NCBI GenBank assembly: GCA_022824685.1
Contig: JAJDZJ010000121.1
Span: forward strand, 1-58,465
Reading direction: 5' to 3'
Source of the DNA: Caldilineaceae bacterium
GTDB lineage: Bacteria > Chloroflexota > Anaerolineae > Caldilineales > Caldilineaceae
DNA length: 58,465 nucleotides
In this document: piece after piece, positions 47,541 to 55,762 of the stretch
How the letters are laid out: every line of letters begins with the position of its first letter
Numbering within the stretch: the stretch's first letter is position 1
Translations under genes and position numbers: made by a program
The notes under the pieces: generated by a model
What the model was told of the DNA's origin: nothing
Database searches by the model: none
What the model saw: the letters and a program-made list of their open reading frames with translations, nothing else

Positions 47541-47606
47541 GTCCCGCGTTCGACCGCCGGCCCTGCGCCGGAGAGAAGAGAGCCAACACTCATGCGCGGC
47601 TTCTTA

Positions 47607-48284
47607 CTACCCATTACGTTTCGAGCCGGCAATCTGTTGCAGGCAACCACTGCGCAACTCGCAGACCCGGTCGGCCCAGCTGAAGGCGCGCGCCGTGTCA
47701 TGCGTTGTAACGAGAACCGCCCGCCCTCTGCCGCGCAGCTGTGTGAAAAGGTCGGACAACTCTTCCAGGCTATGTCTGTCCAGGCCGGTGTCCGGTTCAT
47801 CGAAAATTACCACCGGCGGGTCGTGCAACAGTGCCCTGGCGATGGCCAGCCTTTGGGACATCCCCCGGCTGTACGTCCGAACTGCATCGTCCCGGCGGCC
47901 CCAAAGTCTGAGCGATCTCAATAGGTGTGCGATGCGCGCCCCGGCGTCCTCCAGATCGTACAGGCGGGCGTAGAAGCCGAGGTTCTCCAAGCCTGTGAGT
48001 CGATCGTACAGCAGGGGGGCGTGGGCGACAACTCCGACATAACGGCGGATCTCGTTGCCCGCGTCAGACAGGAGCACGGGTCCTAGCCAGACCTCTCCCC
48101 GGTCCGGCCTGTCCAGCCCGGCGACGATTCGTAAGAGCGTCGTCTTGCCTGAACCGTTTGCGCCCAGTAAGGCCAGGACTTCGCCGGCGGCTACGGAAAA
48201 AGTGACATCGCGCAAGATGTGCCTGTGACCGTGCCGTTTCTGGACATTATCGCAACGGATCAGCGGGAGCGAGGGCTTGGTCAC
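47607..48284 (-). CDS. ccmA: Haem exporter ATPase CcmA
   Basis: 225 residues from a GTG that overlaps the preceding gene's TGA by four bases. Walker A GANGSGKTT, signature YSRGMSQRLAIARALL, Walker B VVIFDEPDTGLD and switch His in VTTHDTA are intact. The SRGMSQR form of the signature is normal for CcmA. Confidence 0.9.
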   Translation of the reverse strand: MTKPSLPLIRCDNVQKRHGHRHILRDVTFSVAAGEVLALLGANGSGKTTLLRIVAGLDRPDRGEVWLGPVLLSDAGNEIRRYVGVVAHAPLLYDRLTGLENLGFYARLYDLEDAGARIAHLLRSLRLWGRRDDAVRTYSRGMSQRLAIARALLHDPPVVIFDEPDTGLDRHSLEELSDLFTQLRGRGRAVLVTTHDTARAFSWADRVCELRSGCLQQIAGSKRNG

Positions 48285-50167
48285 TTTGCCTCGCCCACTC
48301 TCTCATGGGTCAGGGCGATGGCGATCAACTCCTGCTTCAGGTTCGCCCTTTCTCTTTGCCACACTTTCTCCTCCAGCTCACCAAGGGCGTGCAGATCGTC
48401 GAGTCGGGCTATCTGGTCTATCAGCTCCGCGCGCCGCGCTGTCATCTGCGCAGTTGTCGGCGGCCTCCTGTTTCGTTCCCTGTGCATAAACAGCAGCATC
48501 GCGATAAGAAGAACGAGTGTTACGACCCCTCCGAAAACCACAGGTACACGGGCATCCAGGGGCGGCGCCGCGATTGGCATCTGCCGGTTGCTCTGCGGCT
48601 CGCGTTCCGCACGGGGATCAGCCCCCCCGGCCGGGATGAGCCGCCGCAGCCGAACTTGCAAAGGGAGACCACTCGAAACCGGGGCGCTCCAGCGACGGAA
48701 ACTGACCCCCTGGATCGTTTCCTGGCCGCCCGGGTCCAGGAGTTCGCCGCCGATCGCAACGTCCGCTTCCAGATCAGGCAGGTCGGCAACCAGTACGTTC
48801 AGCAGTTGAATGTCATGGGAGACCGGAAAACTCACTTCGGCGGAGTCATCATCAAAGGGAAGCCGGTACCGCACAAAAATCTGCCGGGCGCCGGCGCCGG
48901 GGCGAACGGGACGCGTGTCAAAGAGGGTCTGCTGGCGCAGAAGATACTCTTCCCCTATCAGCCCGTCCTGGACTTCAACGCCCTGCGCGTCTGCCGGCAG
49001 GCCGATGCCAAGCGTAACCGGCCCTGCCAGTGCATCCTCTCTGGTTCCGATGACTGTACGGTCGGACGCGTTGCCGAATGTGAAGAGCTGCCCCACGAGC
49101 AGAGCGCCCGCCTCGTGCTCAATGATCCAATTGGCGCGGCTGACATGAATGCCTTGCGGATCGGTCGTCGTCTCGTATACTGGCAACGATGTGTCGATTC
49201 GTTCCGGGCCGCTACGGTCTTCGGTGAATTCGGGACCGCTGAACGCTAGGATCGGCGAAGTGTAGCGAACGTCTCGATAGGAGGTTTCGACGAGAAAGTA
49301 GAAGCCTTCGTCCACCGGCAGATCCTGGAAGGAGAAACCGCCTTCAGCTACAGTCATGGCAGTTCGGGTCTCCACAAGCGAGGTCTGCTGGTATACGTTT
49401 AGCATGACCTCGGAGGGCTGCAGCGCCGGGCCGCCTTCCGTTCCCTGAACGACTTCGCCGCCAATTGTGCCGGGTCCAGAAACTGAAAAGGGCGCCCAAG
49501 CCGGTTCGTAGGTGAAGGCGCGCACATACTCGAGCACAGCCTTCCGCTGGGACATGGACCAGTCCGAACCGAGTTCTGGGTGTATTTCCCGCCAGTGTTG
49601 CTCCAACTGGGCCTGGCTGGCGAATATCATTTGGGCCTGCGCGGAAAAATCAGGCAAATCGCCGCTGGCCTCTGCGCCGTCACCGCGTCCGTCAGCGCCG
49701 TGGCAAGCGCGACAGGACTGGGCATAGAGTTCTTCCCCTTCTGCGATCTCCGATTCGTCCGTGTGAAGACTCCAGGAATAGTAGACGGCTTGCCATATCT
49801 GTTGATCGCTCATGCTATTTCGCCACGGAGGCATCAGGTTCTCGATGCGACCGAACTTTGTGACGAAGAAGAGTTCAGCTGGCGAACGATCCCAGATTGC
49901 GGCCGGGTCGGAAAAGACGGTCGGGTCGGCGGCCGCGCCGGCGGGGCCGTCTCCGTCACCAGCGGGGCCGTGGCAAGGCGCGCAATTCTGGGCATAGGAT
50001 TGGGCTGCCAGTCCGGCAAAAGGCGGGCGTTGCGGGATCGGGACCTGCTGTGGGTCAAATGACGGGGAAGGTTCCTGCGCTCGAAGTCTGTCGGTTGACA
50101 GGGACACGGAAAGAGCCACTGCGCAGGCTAACAGAAGAAAAGCGCAAGTGGGCCTTTTGCTGAGCAA
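48281..50167 (-). CDS. Di-haem cytochrome c membrane protein
   Basis: 628 residues. Signal-like N-terminus, then two cytochrome c domains with C62-A-P-C65-H66 and CRACH (about 151-155), each with a downstream Met ligand candidate (NLMPPWRNSM for the first). The middle (about 230-530) is beta-rich and external and includes a carboxypeptidase-regulatory-like segment. A span at about 545-562 (VTLVLLIAMLLFM) is followed by a cytoplasmic coiled-coil (ARRAELIDQIARLDDLHALGELEEKV). It sits between ccmE and ccmA and is coupled to ccmA, so it may be a client or a component of this maturation system. I know no named family for the whole. Confidence 0.75.
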   Translation of the reverse strand: MLSKRPTCAFLLLACAVALSVSLSTDRLRAQEPSPSFDPQQVPIPQRPPFAGLAAQSYAQNCAPCHGPAGDGDGPAGAAADPTVFSDPAAIWDRSPAELFFVTKFGRIENLMPPWRNSMSDQQIWQAVYYSWSLHTDESEIAEGEELYAQSCRACHGADGRGDGAEASGDLPDFSAQAQMIFASQAQLEQHWREIHPELGSDWSMSQRKAVLEYVRAFTYEPAWAPFSVSGPGTIGGEVVQGTEGGPALQPSEVMLNVYQQTSLVETRTAMTVAEGGFSFQDLPVDEGFYFLVETSYRDVRYTSPILAFSGPEFTEDRSGPERIDTSLPVYETTTDPQGIHVSRANWIIEHEAGALLVGQLFTFGNASDRTVIGTREDALAGPVTLGIGLPADAQGVEVQDGLIGEEYLLRQQTLFDTRPVRPGAGARQIFVRYRLPFDDDSAEVSFPVSHDIQLLNVLVADLPDLEADVAIGGELLDPGGQETIQGVSFRRWSAPVSSGLPLQVRLRRLIPAGGADPRAEREPQSNRQMPIAAPPLDARVPVVFGGVVTLVLLIAMLLFMHRERNRRPPTTAQMTARRAELIDQIARLDDLHALGELEEKVWQRERANLKQELIAIALTHERVGEAK

Positions 50168-50282
50168 TCTTCAATTCCGAATTCTGGGTGAGGCAATATC
50201 AGCGAGGGAGCAAAGCAGAGGGAGCGGCCTGATCGGAGCCGGAAAACTGTTATTGCTCATCGAAGGCCATCCACGCCCCAAT

Positions 50283-50792
50283 TCAGCGGCTTGCCTCAAG
50301 TAAAATGTCCTCCGGGGCCTCTTCGTAGCGACTGGGACATTTGAGAAGGAGAACGTCTGCCTCAAAAACGCCGCCGGGCGTTAGTTCGCCCTCAACGATG
50401 ACGGAAGCGGCCCGTTGAAAGTTGTCCGGACGGGGCTCGTAATAGACAATCTCAAGCTGTCCGTTTGGGCTTTCCTCGTCTTGGATTCTGAATCGCAACG
50501 TTACTGCCTCGGCATCCCACTGCTCGCTGCCGTCGACAACGACACCATTGACCCTCAGGCGTTTGTCCTCAAGGGCCCCGCTCTGCTGCTGGACCTCATC
50601 CACCGTCAACCAGTAGGCCTTGGCGGTGGTCAGGCCGTAGACCATCAGCGAGACGATGACACTAATCAACAAGAGGCCCGCCACCAGGAACTGCGGTTTG
50701 ATACCGGATCGTTTCCGCGCCAAGTGGGAAGGAATTGGCCCTTCCTCAAACTCCCTTTCCAAATCCTCAGTCGGTGGTGTAGAAGTGTTCAC
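50283..50792 (-). CDS. ccmE: Cytochrome c maturation haem chaperone CcmE, CxxxY variant
   Basis: 169 residues. One N-terminal span (about 35-55) and the OB-fold VDEVQQQSGALEDKRLRVNGVV through VIVEGELTPGGVFEADVLLLKCPSRYEE. The residue that binds haem covalently in most CcmE is His in HxxxY; here the motif is C152-P-S-R-Y156. CxxxY versions are known from archaea and some bacteria such as Desulfovibrio. The protein should carry haem from CcmC to the ligation site. It is the first gene of the minus-strand cluster. Confidence 0.87.
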   Translation of the reverse strand: MNTSTPPTEDLEREFEEGPIPSHLARKRSGIKPQFLVAGLLLISVIVSLMVYGLTTAKAYWLTVDEVQQQSGALEDKRLRVNGVVVDGSEQWDAEAVTLRFRIQDEESPNGQLEIVYYEPRPDNFQRAASVIVEGELTPGGVFEADVLLLKCPSRYEEAPEDILLEASR

Positions 50793-50918
50793 AGTTGGCC
50801 TTATTTCTTATCCAGCCTGTCGCGAGGCTGTCAAGGTTCTTCCTCCAGCGCCCATCCAGGAGACAGCCGAAAACGCCTGGACATTATAGACGTTGTGCGG
50901 CGCGCAACAGAAATCGAG

Positions 50919-51275
50919 TTACTGTTGAGGCGCGCTGTCCAGGTCCCACTCAACTTCCTCGGCGAGGAGGTCCTCGGCCGATTCCGCCAGCGGCGCGGGC
51001 ACCAACACATCCCGTTCCGCCAGACCGCCATAGACGAACCCATAGATACGGCCCATCGCCTCACCGCGGACAATAGCGGGTATGCCTGCGCTTTGCAGGC
51101 GGCCCTTGACGATCTGGGCCTCCATGGGATTAGCCGCCTGCCATACCACAACGGGCTCCTGCGATAGTGAGCCGCCTGTCGTAGCCGAAGCCTTTTCCGC
51201 GGCCGTCTCAACCGTTCGCGTCCGGTCCCGGTTCCTCGTCCAAAGCCTCAAAAGTCCTCCTGCTAACGTCGTCAT
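50919..51275 (-). CDS. DUF2007-type putative signal-transducing protein
   Basis: 118 residues. After a variable N-terminus the core (about 45-110) reads VVWQAANPMEAQIVKGRLQSAGIPAIVRGEAMGRIYG and RDVLVPAPLAESAEDLLAEE, a pattern of DUF2007 (small ferredoxin-like domains of unknown role). It starts 15 bases after the metallo-hydrolase gene ends and is probably co-transcribed with it. Confidence 0.72.
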   Translation of the reverse strand: MTTLAGGLLRLWTRNRDRTRTVETAAEKASATTGGSLSQEPVVVWQAANPMEAQIVKGRLQSAGIPAIVRGEAMGRIYGFVYGGLAERDVLVPAPLAESAEDLLAEEVEWDLDSAPQQ

Positions 51276-51290
51276 GGCACACTCCTGCGA

Positions 51291-51944
51291 TCACTCAAAG
51301 GAATACGCGGCGGCTCGTCCGATGAAAGGATTGGTCTCCCGTTCGTCGCCAATCGTCGTCGCGTCGCCGTGGCCGGGATAGACCGCGTAGTCGTCGGGAA
51401 GCGTGAGCAACTGCCTTTGAATGCTGTGCAAGAGCGTTGGGCCGTCTGCGAGCGGCAGGTCGAACCGTCCGATGCTGCCGCGGAATAGCGTGTCACCGGC
51501 GAAAATCTGCTGGTTGCTGTGGTCTACGAAGACGACGTGGCCGGGAGAGTGGCCGGGAGCAAAACGGATTTCCAACGACTCTGTGCCGAATTCAATGGAG
51601 TTTCCCGGCTCGAGAAAATGGTCGGGTTCGTCGATAGGATCGACGCTTGCCCCAAGCCATTCGCGGACGCGTTCCGGGGCCGCCCGCAGGATGGGAAGGT
51701 CCTCTCGATGCAGGTGGAAGGTGGCGCCGGTGGCTTCCCGCAGAGAGTTCACAGCCAGGACATGGTCGAAGTGGGCGTGGGTATTGATGATCTTCTCAAT
51801 CGTCAGCCCCATTTCGTCGATTTCGCCAAGGATGGCGCGCGCGCTGTCTCCGGGGTCAATGACGACACCCCGCATCGTCTCCTCACAACCCAGGATGTAA
51901 CAGTTTTCCTGCAACAGTCCAACGGTGAGGCCGGTGATCAGCAT
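51291..51944 (-). CDS. MBL-fold metallo-hydrolase, glyoxalase II-like
   Basis: 217 residues. The di-metal site is complete: THAHFDHVLAV (HxHxDH), PGHSPGHVVF and FAGDTLFRGSIGRFDLP, with a closing VYPGHGDATTIGDERETNPF. It belongs to the thioesterase-type glyoxalase II-like group, but the substrate is not determined by sequence. It lies 36 bases downstream of an HxlR regulator on the same strand. Confidence 0.88.
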   Translation of the reverse strand: MLITGLTVGLLQENCYILGCEETMRGVVIDPGDSARAILGEIDEMGLTIEKIINTHAHFDHVLAVNSLREATGATFHLHREDLPILRAAPERVREWLGASVDPIDEPDHFLEPGNSIEFGTESLEIRFAPGHSPGHVVFVDHSNQQIFAGDTLFRGSIGRFDLPLADGPTLLHSIQRQLLTLPDDYAVYPGHGDATTIGDERETNPFIGRAAAYSFE

Positions 51945-51979
51945 TCTCGCCGCGCTCCTTGAATGGATTTCACAGTCCT

Positions 51980-52360
51980 TCAGCCTGTTTCAATCTGCGC
52001 CAAGGCCGCGCTTTCCTTCTCATTGCAGACCCAGCGTTCGCTCCAGCCGGCAATTTCCGCGATCACCGGCGCCAACTCGCTGCCTTTGTCCGTCAAGCTG
52101 TATTCGACATGCGGAGGTATCGCGCTGACCTGCTCCCGCATGACCAGACCTTCGTCTTCCAACATTTTGAGTCTGCTGCTGAGCGTGCTGGGATTGACGC
52201 CGCCCAACTCCTCCTGAAGTTCGCAGAATCGTTTGCTGCGGGCATTGAGAAGTCGGTGGACAATCTGCAACGTCCACTTCTGACCAATGATACGCGCGGC
52301 CGCTTCAACAGGGCAGGGCAACTCATCCGGTAGAACCGCAGGATGGGTTGGCGTATGCAT
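51980..52360 (-). CDS. HxlR family transcriptional regulator
   Basis: 126 residues from the ATG at 52360 (MHTPTHPAVLPDELPCPVEAA). Single winged helix: IIGQKWTLQIVHRLLNARSKRFCELQEELGGVNPSTLSSRLKMLEDEGLV, then EYSLTDKGSELAPVIAEIAGW, as in HxlR/YodB. The N-terminal Cys in LPCPVE is where thiol-sensing members carry their redox Cys, so it may sense electrophiles and control the hydrolase gene after it. That control is inferred from adjacency. Confidence 0.85.
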   Translation of the reverse strand: MHTPTHPAVLPDELPCPVEAAARIIGQKWTLQIVHRLLNARSKRFCELQEELGGVNPSTLSSRLKMLEDEGLVMREQVSAIPPHVEYSLTDKGSELAPVIAEIAGWSERWVCNEKESAALAQIETG

Positions 52361-52781
52361 TGGGCAGATTCCATTCCTTTCCGCTACCCGACTCCGTCTG
52401 CGTTGGGTTTGCGCGGCATAAAAGATCCAGGCGCAATTGCAGTTGCCGTCCACACCTGTTCACCAGTGTTCAATCCCGGCTCGACCTCAGGCGTAGGGCG
52501 ATTCTGGCATCGGGCATTATGGTACTATGCGCGTTGCGCCTTGTCAAAGGATCCGAGTACGAGGGTGCAGACCACATTTGGGGTTGCCAGGAGAAGCGGG
52601 TCCCAGGATTCAGTGGACTACTCGCCCTCCTCCGCCCCTCCCCTGCAGTTTCCCGAGTCCCCTGCCCCCCTCCTCCCGCGCCTGAGGCCCCGCCCCACCA
52701 CTTACCACCAACCACTGCTTCCCGAATGGGTGCCCTTGTTCGCCCATGCACCGCTCACCCCTCCCTCATTCCGCAAACCCC

Positions 52782-52811
52782 CTGTAGGGGCGTCCCTTGT
52801 GGGCGCCCAAG
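52782..52811 (+). repeat. GC-rich hairpin repeat, copy B
   Basis: GGGCGTCCC, TTGT loop, GGGCGCCC, an 8-bp stem with one bulged T. Same element as 1117-1143. Confidence 0.6.
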
Positions 52812-53011
52812 CCCCTCCGCACAGCGACCAGCCTCCAATCAGAGACGCCAACACGTCCCCCTCGCTCTTCCCCTGCAGTTCACCGTGCCCCCGGCCCCCT
52901 CCTCCCGCGCCCGAGGCCCCGCCCCACCACTTACCACGAACCACTGCTTCCCGAATGGGTGCCTCTGTTCGCCCCATGCACCCCTCACCTCTCCCTTATT
53001 CCGCAAACCCC

Positions 53012-53041
53012 CTGTAGGGGCGTCCCTTGTGGGTGCCCAAG
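53012..53041 (+). repeat. GC-rich hairpin repeat, copy C
   Basis: As copy B, 230 bases further on, with GGGTGCCC in the right arm (the C-to-T change still allows G-U pairing). Confidence 0.6.
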
Positions 53042-53296
53042 CCCCTCCGCGCAGAGACCAGCCTCCAATCAGAGACGCCAACACGTCCCCCGCGCTCTTC
53101 CCCTGCAGTTCACCGTGCCCTTCCCACCGCCGCTCGCCCCCCAATTTCCCGTCCGGACAACGAATCACTGTGGCACTGTTGTATCAATCCATAGGTAGCC
53201 TGAAACTCGCCCCCTTTTTGGACTGCACCCGAGAATGAGGCATCCGCGGCGTAACTGCAGTGGCTCTGCGTAGGGCCAGGAGGGGAACCTACGGAA

Positions 53297-55759
53297 TCAG
53301 TCGGCGCGGGGAATCCTGCCCAACCTCGTTCGAGATCCGTCTACCTCCAACCAGAGTGTGGGATCCCCACCGTCATAAGTGATTTCGAAGATGCTGCGAA
53401 CCAGCTCGCCTGCGCGCCACCGGGCAGTTGGGTAACTGCCTCCGGCTAGCGGTGATGCCTCAGCCTGGTCGCCCAGAATCAACCTCATGGTCATGTCGTC
53501 CGGCCACTCGGCGGGGAGAGGAGTCGGAGCTTGCCAGTAGACATGTACCTGGAGAATGTCGCCGCTGGCAAGGGCTGTCTTGGGGGCGTGTCCAAAGGAC
53601 TTGCGATAGAACTCATACCCGACAAGGGTTACGCGGCCAAGGACGTACTCTGAATGATGCTGCACGGGTAGGGTGGAAAGTGGAATCGGTTGGTTGGGGC
53701 GCTCCAAGACAGGATGCGCGATTTCGACGGCGTCTCCCAAAGGGGTGGCCAGACGAGCCCCGCTTTCCGGGTCGTATAGTGCAACGATGAGGCGATAGTT
53801 CCCCGGTGGCGTTCCGGGCGGCAGCGGAAGGCCGTGGTTGTCGGCGACCACGTCGCCCCCCCGCCAGTCGGTGGCGGGAAGCATCCCGCCCCCCGGTTCG
53901 CCGTCTCGCTGGACGACCACCTGGTTCCTGTCATTCAGCAGCTGCACCGATACTTTGAGGCGCCTGTCCGCCGCGGACAAGGATCGCCAGCGCAGGCCGA
54001 TGAGGAGCGTGTCGCCGCCTGCGAGGGGTTGAGGCGAGAGGCAGACGTCGTATAGTTCAGCTGTGTCGTCAAAGCGGTGGGGCTGTTCCAGCCCGGCGCA
54101 AGACAGCTCCCGCGGCATGAAATAGGTTACAAATCGCACATTTCCCTGCCAGCTTTCAAGGCCCTTGAAGGCGTTCTGTCCCAGCCAGTTCTCTACGATT
54201 CCCTCGCTGTCCGACTGCTCTGTTGCCCAGAAGACGGCGAAGATTCGGTCTCGATTCCTCGTTTCGCGTTCAAGAGTTTCTTCGGTCTTGGCTCGGTCAG
54301 GCGGCCTGTCTACCGGCAACGGCAGGGCGTCCACCTTGACGTCATAGTACCTCCAGACGTCAGCTTGCCCTCGCGCGTTCAGGATGACGAGGTCGTCAAC
54401 CGGATCTGCCAGCGCCGCTACGGTCTGGGCCATGCCGGCGTAGTTGTCACGCGCGCCAGGATCAGTGTAATAGGAGGGAAGGGTGAACGCGGCAAGAGCC
54501 GCGGCCAGGCCGGCGATGGCCGCGGCAGAAACAGAGGACAACACCTTGGAGGGACGGTTCGACCTCGCACTTTCTGCCTTCCGCGGCGCACGCCCAAACC
54601 AGTTCGGTTGAAGCATCGAAGTGAACCCATCAGCCAGACTGCGCTGAGACGCCGCGGCCGCTATGCACCAGGCTGGCGAAGCCACCAGCAGAAACTTCAG
54701 GAAAGAAGGACTGAGCAGGCCGAATCCAAACATCACGGCCATGGGCAGCAGAATCCAGAGCAGAAGCGCCGTCCCTGCGTAGGTCCTGCGCAAGCGCCAG
54801 AGCCCGCATACTGGTAACAGCCCGACCAAAAGGAGCCAGCCCCATGCCAGGCGAGGCGCGTTGCGAATCGTACCCGTTGCCAGTGTCTGCAGCGCGAGAC
54901 GCAAGGCTCCCGCTGCATCGACATATCCGTCCTGAGAGGGCCAGTTGAGCAGCCGGTCTACTCCAATCGGCAACCAGGGCAGGAAAGCGAGGAGAGCCAG
55001 CGCGTTCAAGCCCAGAAAGAGGAGGAAGGGTCTCCCCTTTTCGGATGCGCAGGCCCCGTCAGGAGACTGGTTGAGCGGGGCGACTTTCGTTGGCCCCGAT
55101 CGGCTGCCCAAGCCCAGCCGCCACGAAAAGGCGGCGCCGAGGGCTGCCGCCCAAATCACGCCAAAGAAGTAGTGCGTCCACAGACCTGCGGCGGCAGCCA
55201 GCGTGTAGATGGCCGCATATCCGATGACCGAAGCGTTCGGGGTACCAGCACTGGCTCGCCGTTGCATCGCGAGCAGGGCCCACATCAATACAGTACTTTC
55301 CAGGGCGAGCAGGGCGTACATGCGCGCTTCGTGGCCAAAGTAGGTTTGGAATGGGCTGACCGCGGCCAGGAGTGCGGCAAGTTGGGGGAACAGGAAACGG
55401 TCGCTGGCAGCTCCGTTGTCCGATTCCATCCCCTTGCCAATCTCGCGCGCTGCCAGGTAGATTGCCGCTACTGTGAGGAGTCCGGCAACCGCGGAGAGGC
55501 TGCGCATCCCCCAGGCGCTGTAACCGAACGGGCCGGCCCAGACCTTCAGGAGCCAGTAGTAGCCGGGAGGATGGATGTCGGCCGCGGCCTCACGGGCTAT
55601 CTGTTGGAAGCCCCGCTGCGCCAGCGCCCATGAGTTGCCTTCGTCGTGCCAGAGGGAGGAACAGGTGAGGCAGTGGAACCGGACGAAGGCGGCCAGCGCC
55701 AGAGTAGCGATAAAGAGGGCGCGGCGCAGAAGAGGGGACCGCGCCGTCAAGCTCCACAT
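53297..55759 (-). CDS. GT39-like membrane glycosyltransferase
   Basis: 820 residues. The N-terminal part matches the PMT_2/GT39 fold: VRFHCLTCSSLWHDEGNSWALAQRGFQQIAREAAADIHPPGYYWLLKVW, with the acidic D-E in the first external loop, then about ten spans. From about residue 440 it is soluble and external, with two beta-sandwich modules (LLIGLRWRSLSAADRR-NYRLIVALYDPESG; LQVHVYWQAPTPL) like those of the proteins at 15.8-22.8 kb. It would transfer a sugar from a polyprenyl donor at the outer face. It is four bases from the upstream glycoside hydrolase-like gene. Confidence 0.8.
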   Translation of the reverse strand: MWSLTARSPLLRRALFIATLALAAFVRFHCLTCSSLWHDEGNSWALAQRGFQQIAREAAADIHPPGYYWLLKVWAGPFGYSAWGMRSLSAVAGLLTVAAIYLAAREIGKGMESDNGAASDRFLFPQLAALLAAVSPFQTYFGHEARMYALLALESTVLMWALLAMQRRASAGTPNASVIGYAAIYTLAAAAGLWTHYFFGVIWAAALGAAFSWRLGLGSRSGPTKVAPLNQSPDGACASEKGRPFLLFLGLNALALLAFLPWLPIGVDRLLNWPSQDGYVDAAGALRLALQTLATGTIRNAPRLAWGWLLLVGLLPVCGLWRLRRTYAGTALLLWILLPMAVMFGFGLLSPSFLKFLLVASPAWCIAAAASQRSLADGFTSMLQPNWFGRAPRKAESARSNRPSKVLSSVSAAAIAGLAAALAAFTLPSYYTDPGARDNYAGMAQTVAALADPVDDLVILNARGQADVWRYYDVKVDALPLPVDRPPDRAKTEETLERETRNRDRIFAVFWATEQSDSEGIVENWLGQNAFKGLESWQGNVRFVTYFMPRELSCAGLEQPHRFDDTAELYDVCLSPQPLAGGDTLLIGLRWRSLSAADRRLKVSVQLLNDRNQVVVQRDGEPGGGMLPATDWRGGDVVADNHGLPLPPGTPPGNYRLIVALYDPESGARLATPLGDAVEIAHPVLERPNQPIPLSTLPVQHHSEYVLGRVTLVGYEFYRKSFGHAPKTALASGDILQVHVYWQAPTPLPAEWPDDMTMRLILGDQAEASPLAGGSYPTARWRAGELVRSIFEITYDGGDPTLWLEVDGSRTRLGRIPRAD

Positions 55760-55762
55760 TTT

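Larger units (their letters stand above)
52627..53125 (+). repeat. 230-bp tandem repeat, about 2.2 copies
   Basis: The landmark CCCTGCAGTT begins at 52641, 52871 and 53101, exactly 230 bases apart. The intervening blocks share further landmarks (ACTGCTTCCCGAATGGGTGC, CCAATCAGAGACGCCAACAC) with scattered substitutions. Each full unit carries one copy of the GC-rich hairpin repeat. Confidence 0.85.
52361..53296. other. Gene-poor region containing a tandem repeat array
   Basis: 936 bases without a supportable gene. Several long open frames on both strands run through it, but they follow the repeat and its Pro/Arg-rich composition rather than any family. It is C-rich on the plus strand. Confidence 0.6.

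Noticed and set aside
48305-49249. Plus-strand open frame over the di-haem cytochrome gene
   Set aside because: No family features; the minus frame has two CxxCH sites, signal, span and coiled coil.
52348-53238. 296-codon frame through the tandem repeats
   Set aside because: It is open only because of the repeat composition. The Pro/Arg-rich product repeats with the DNA and has no ribosome site.
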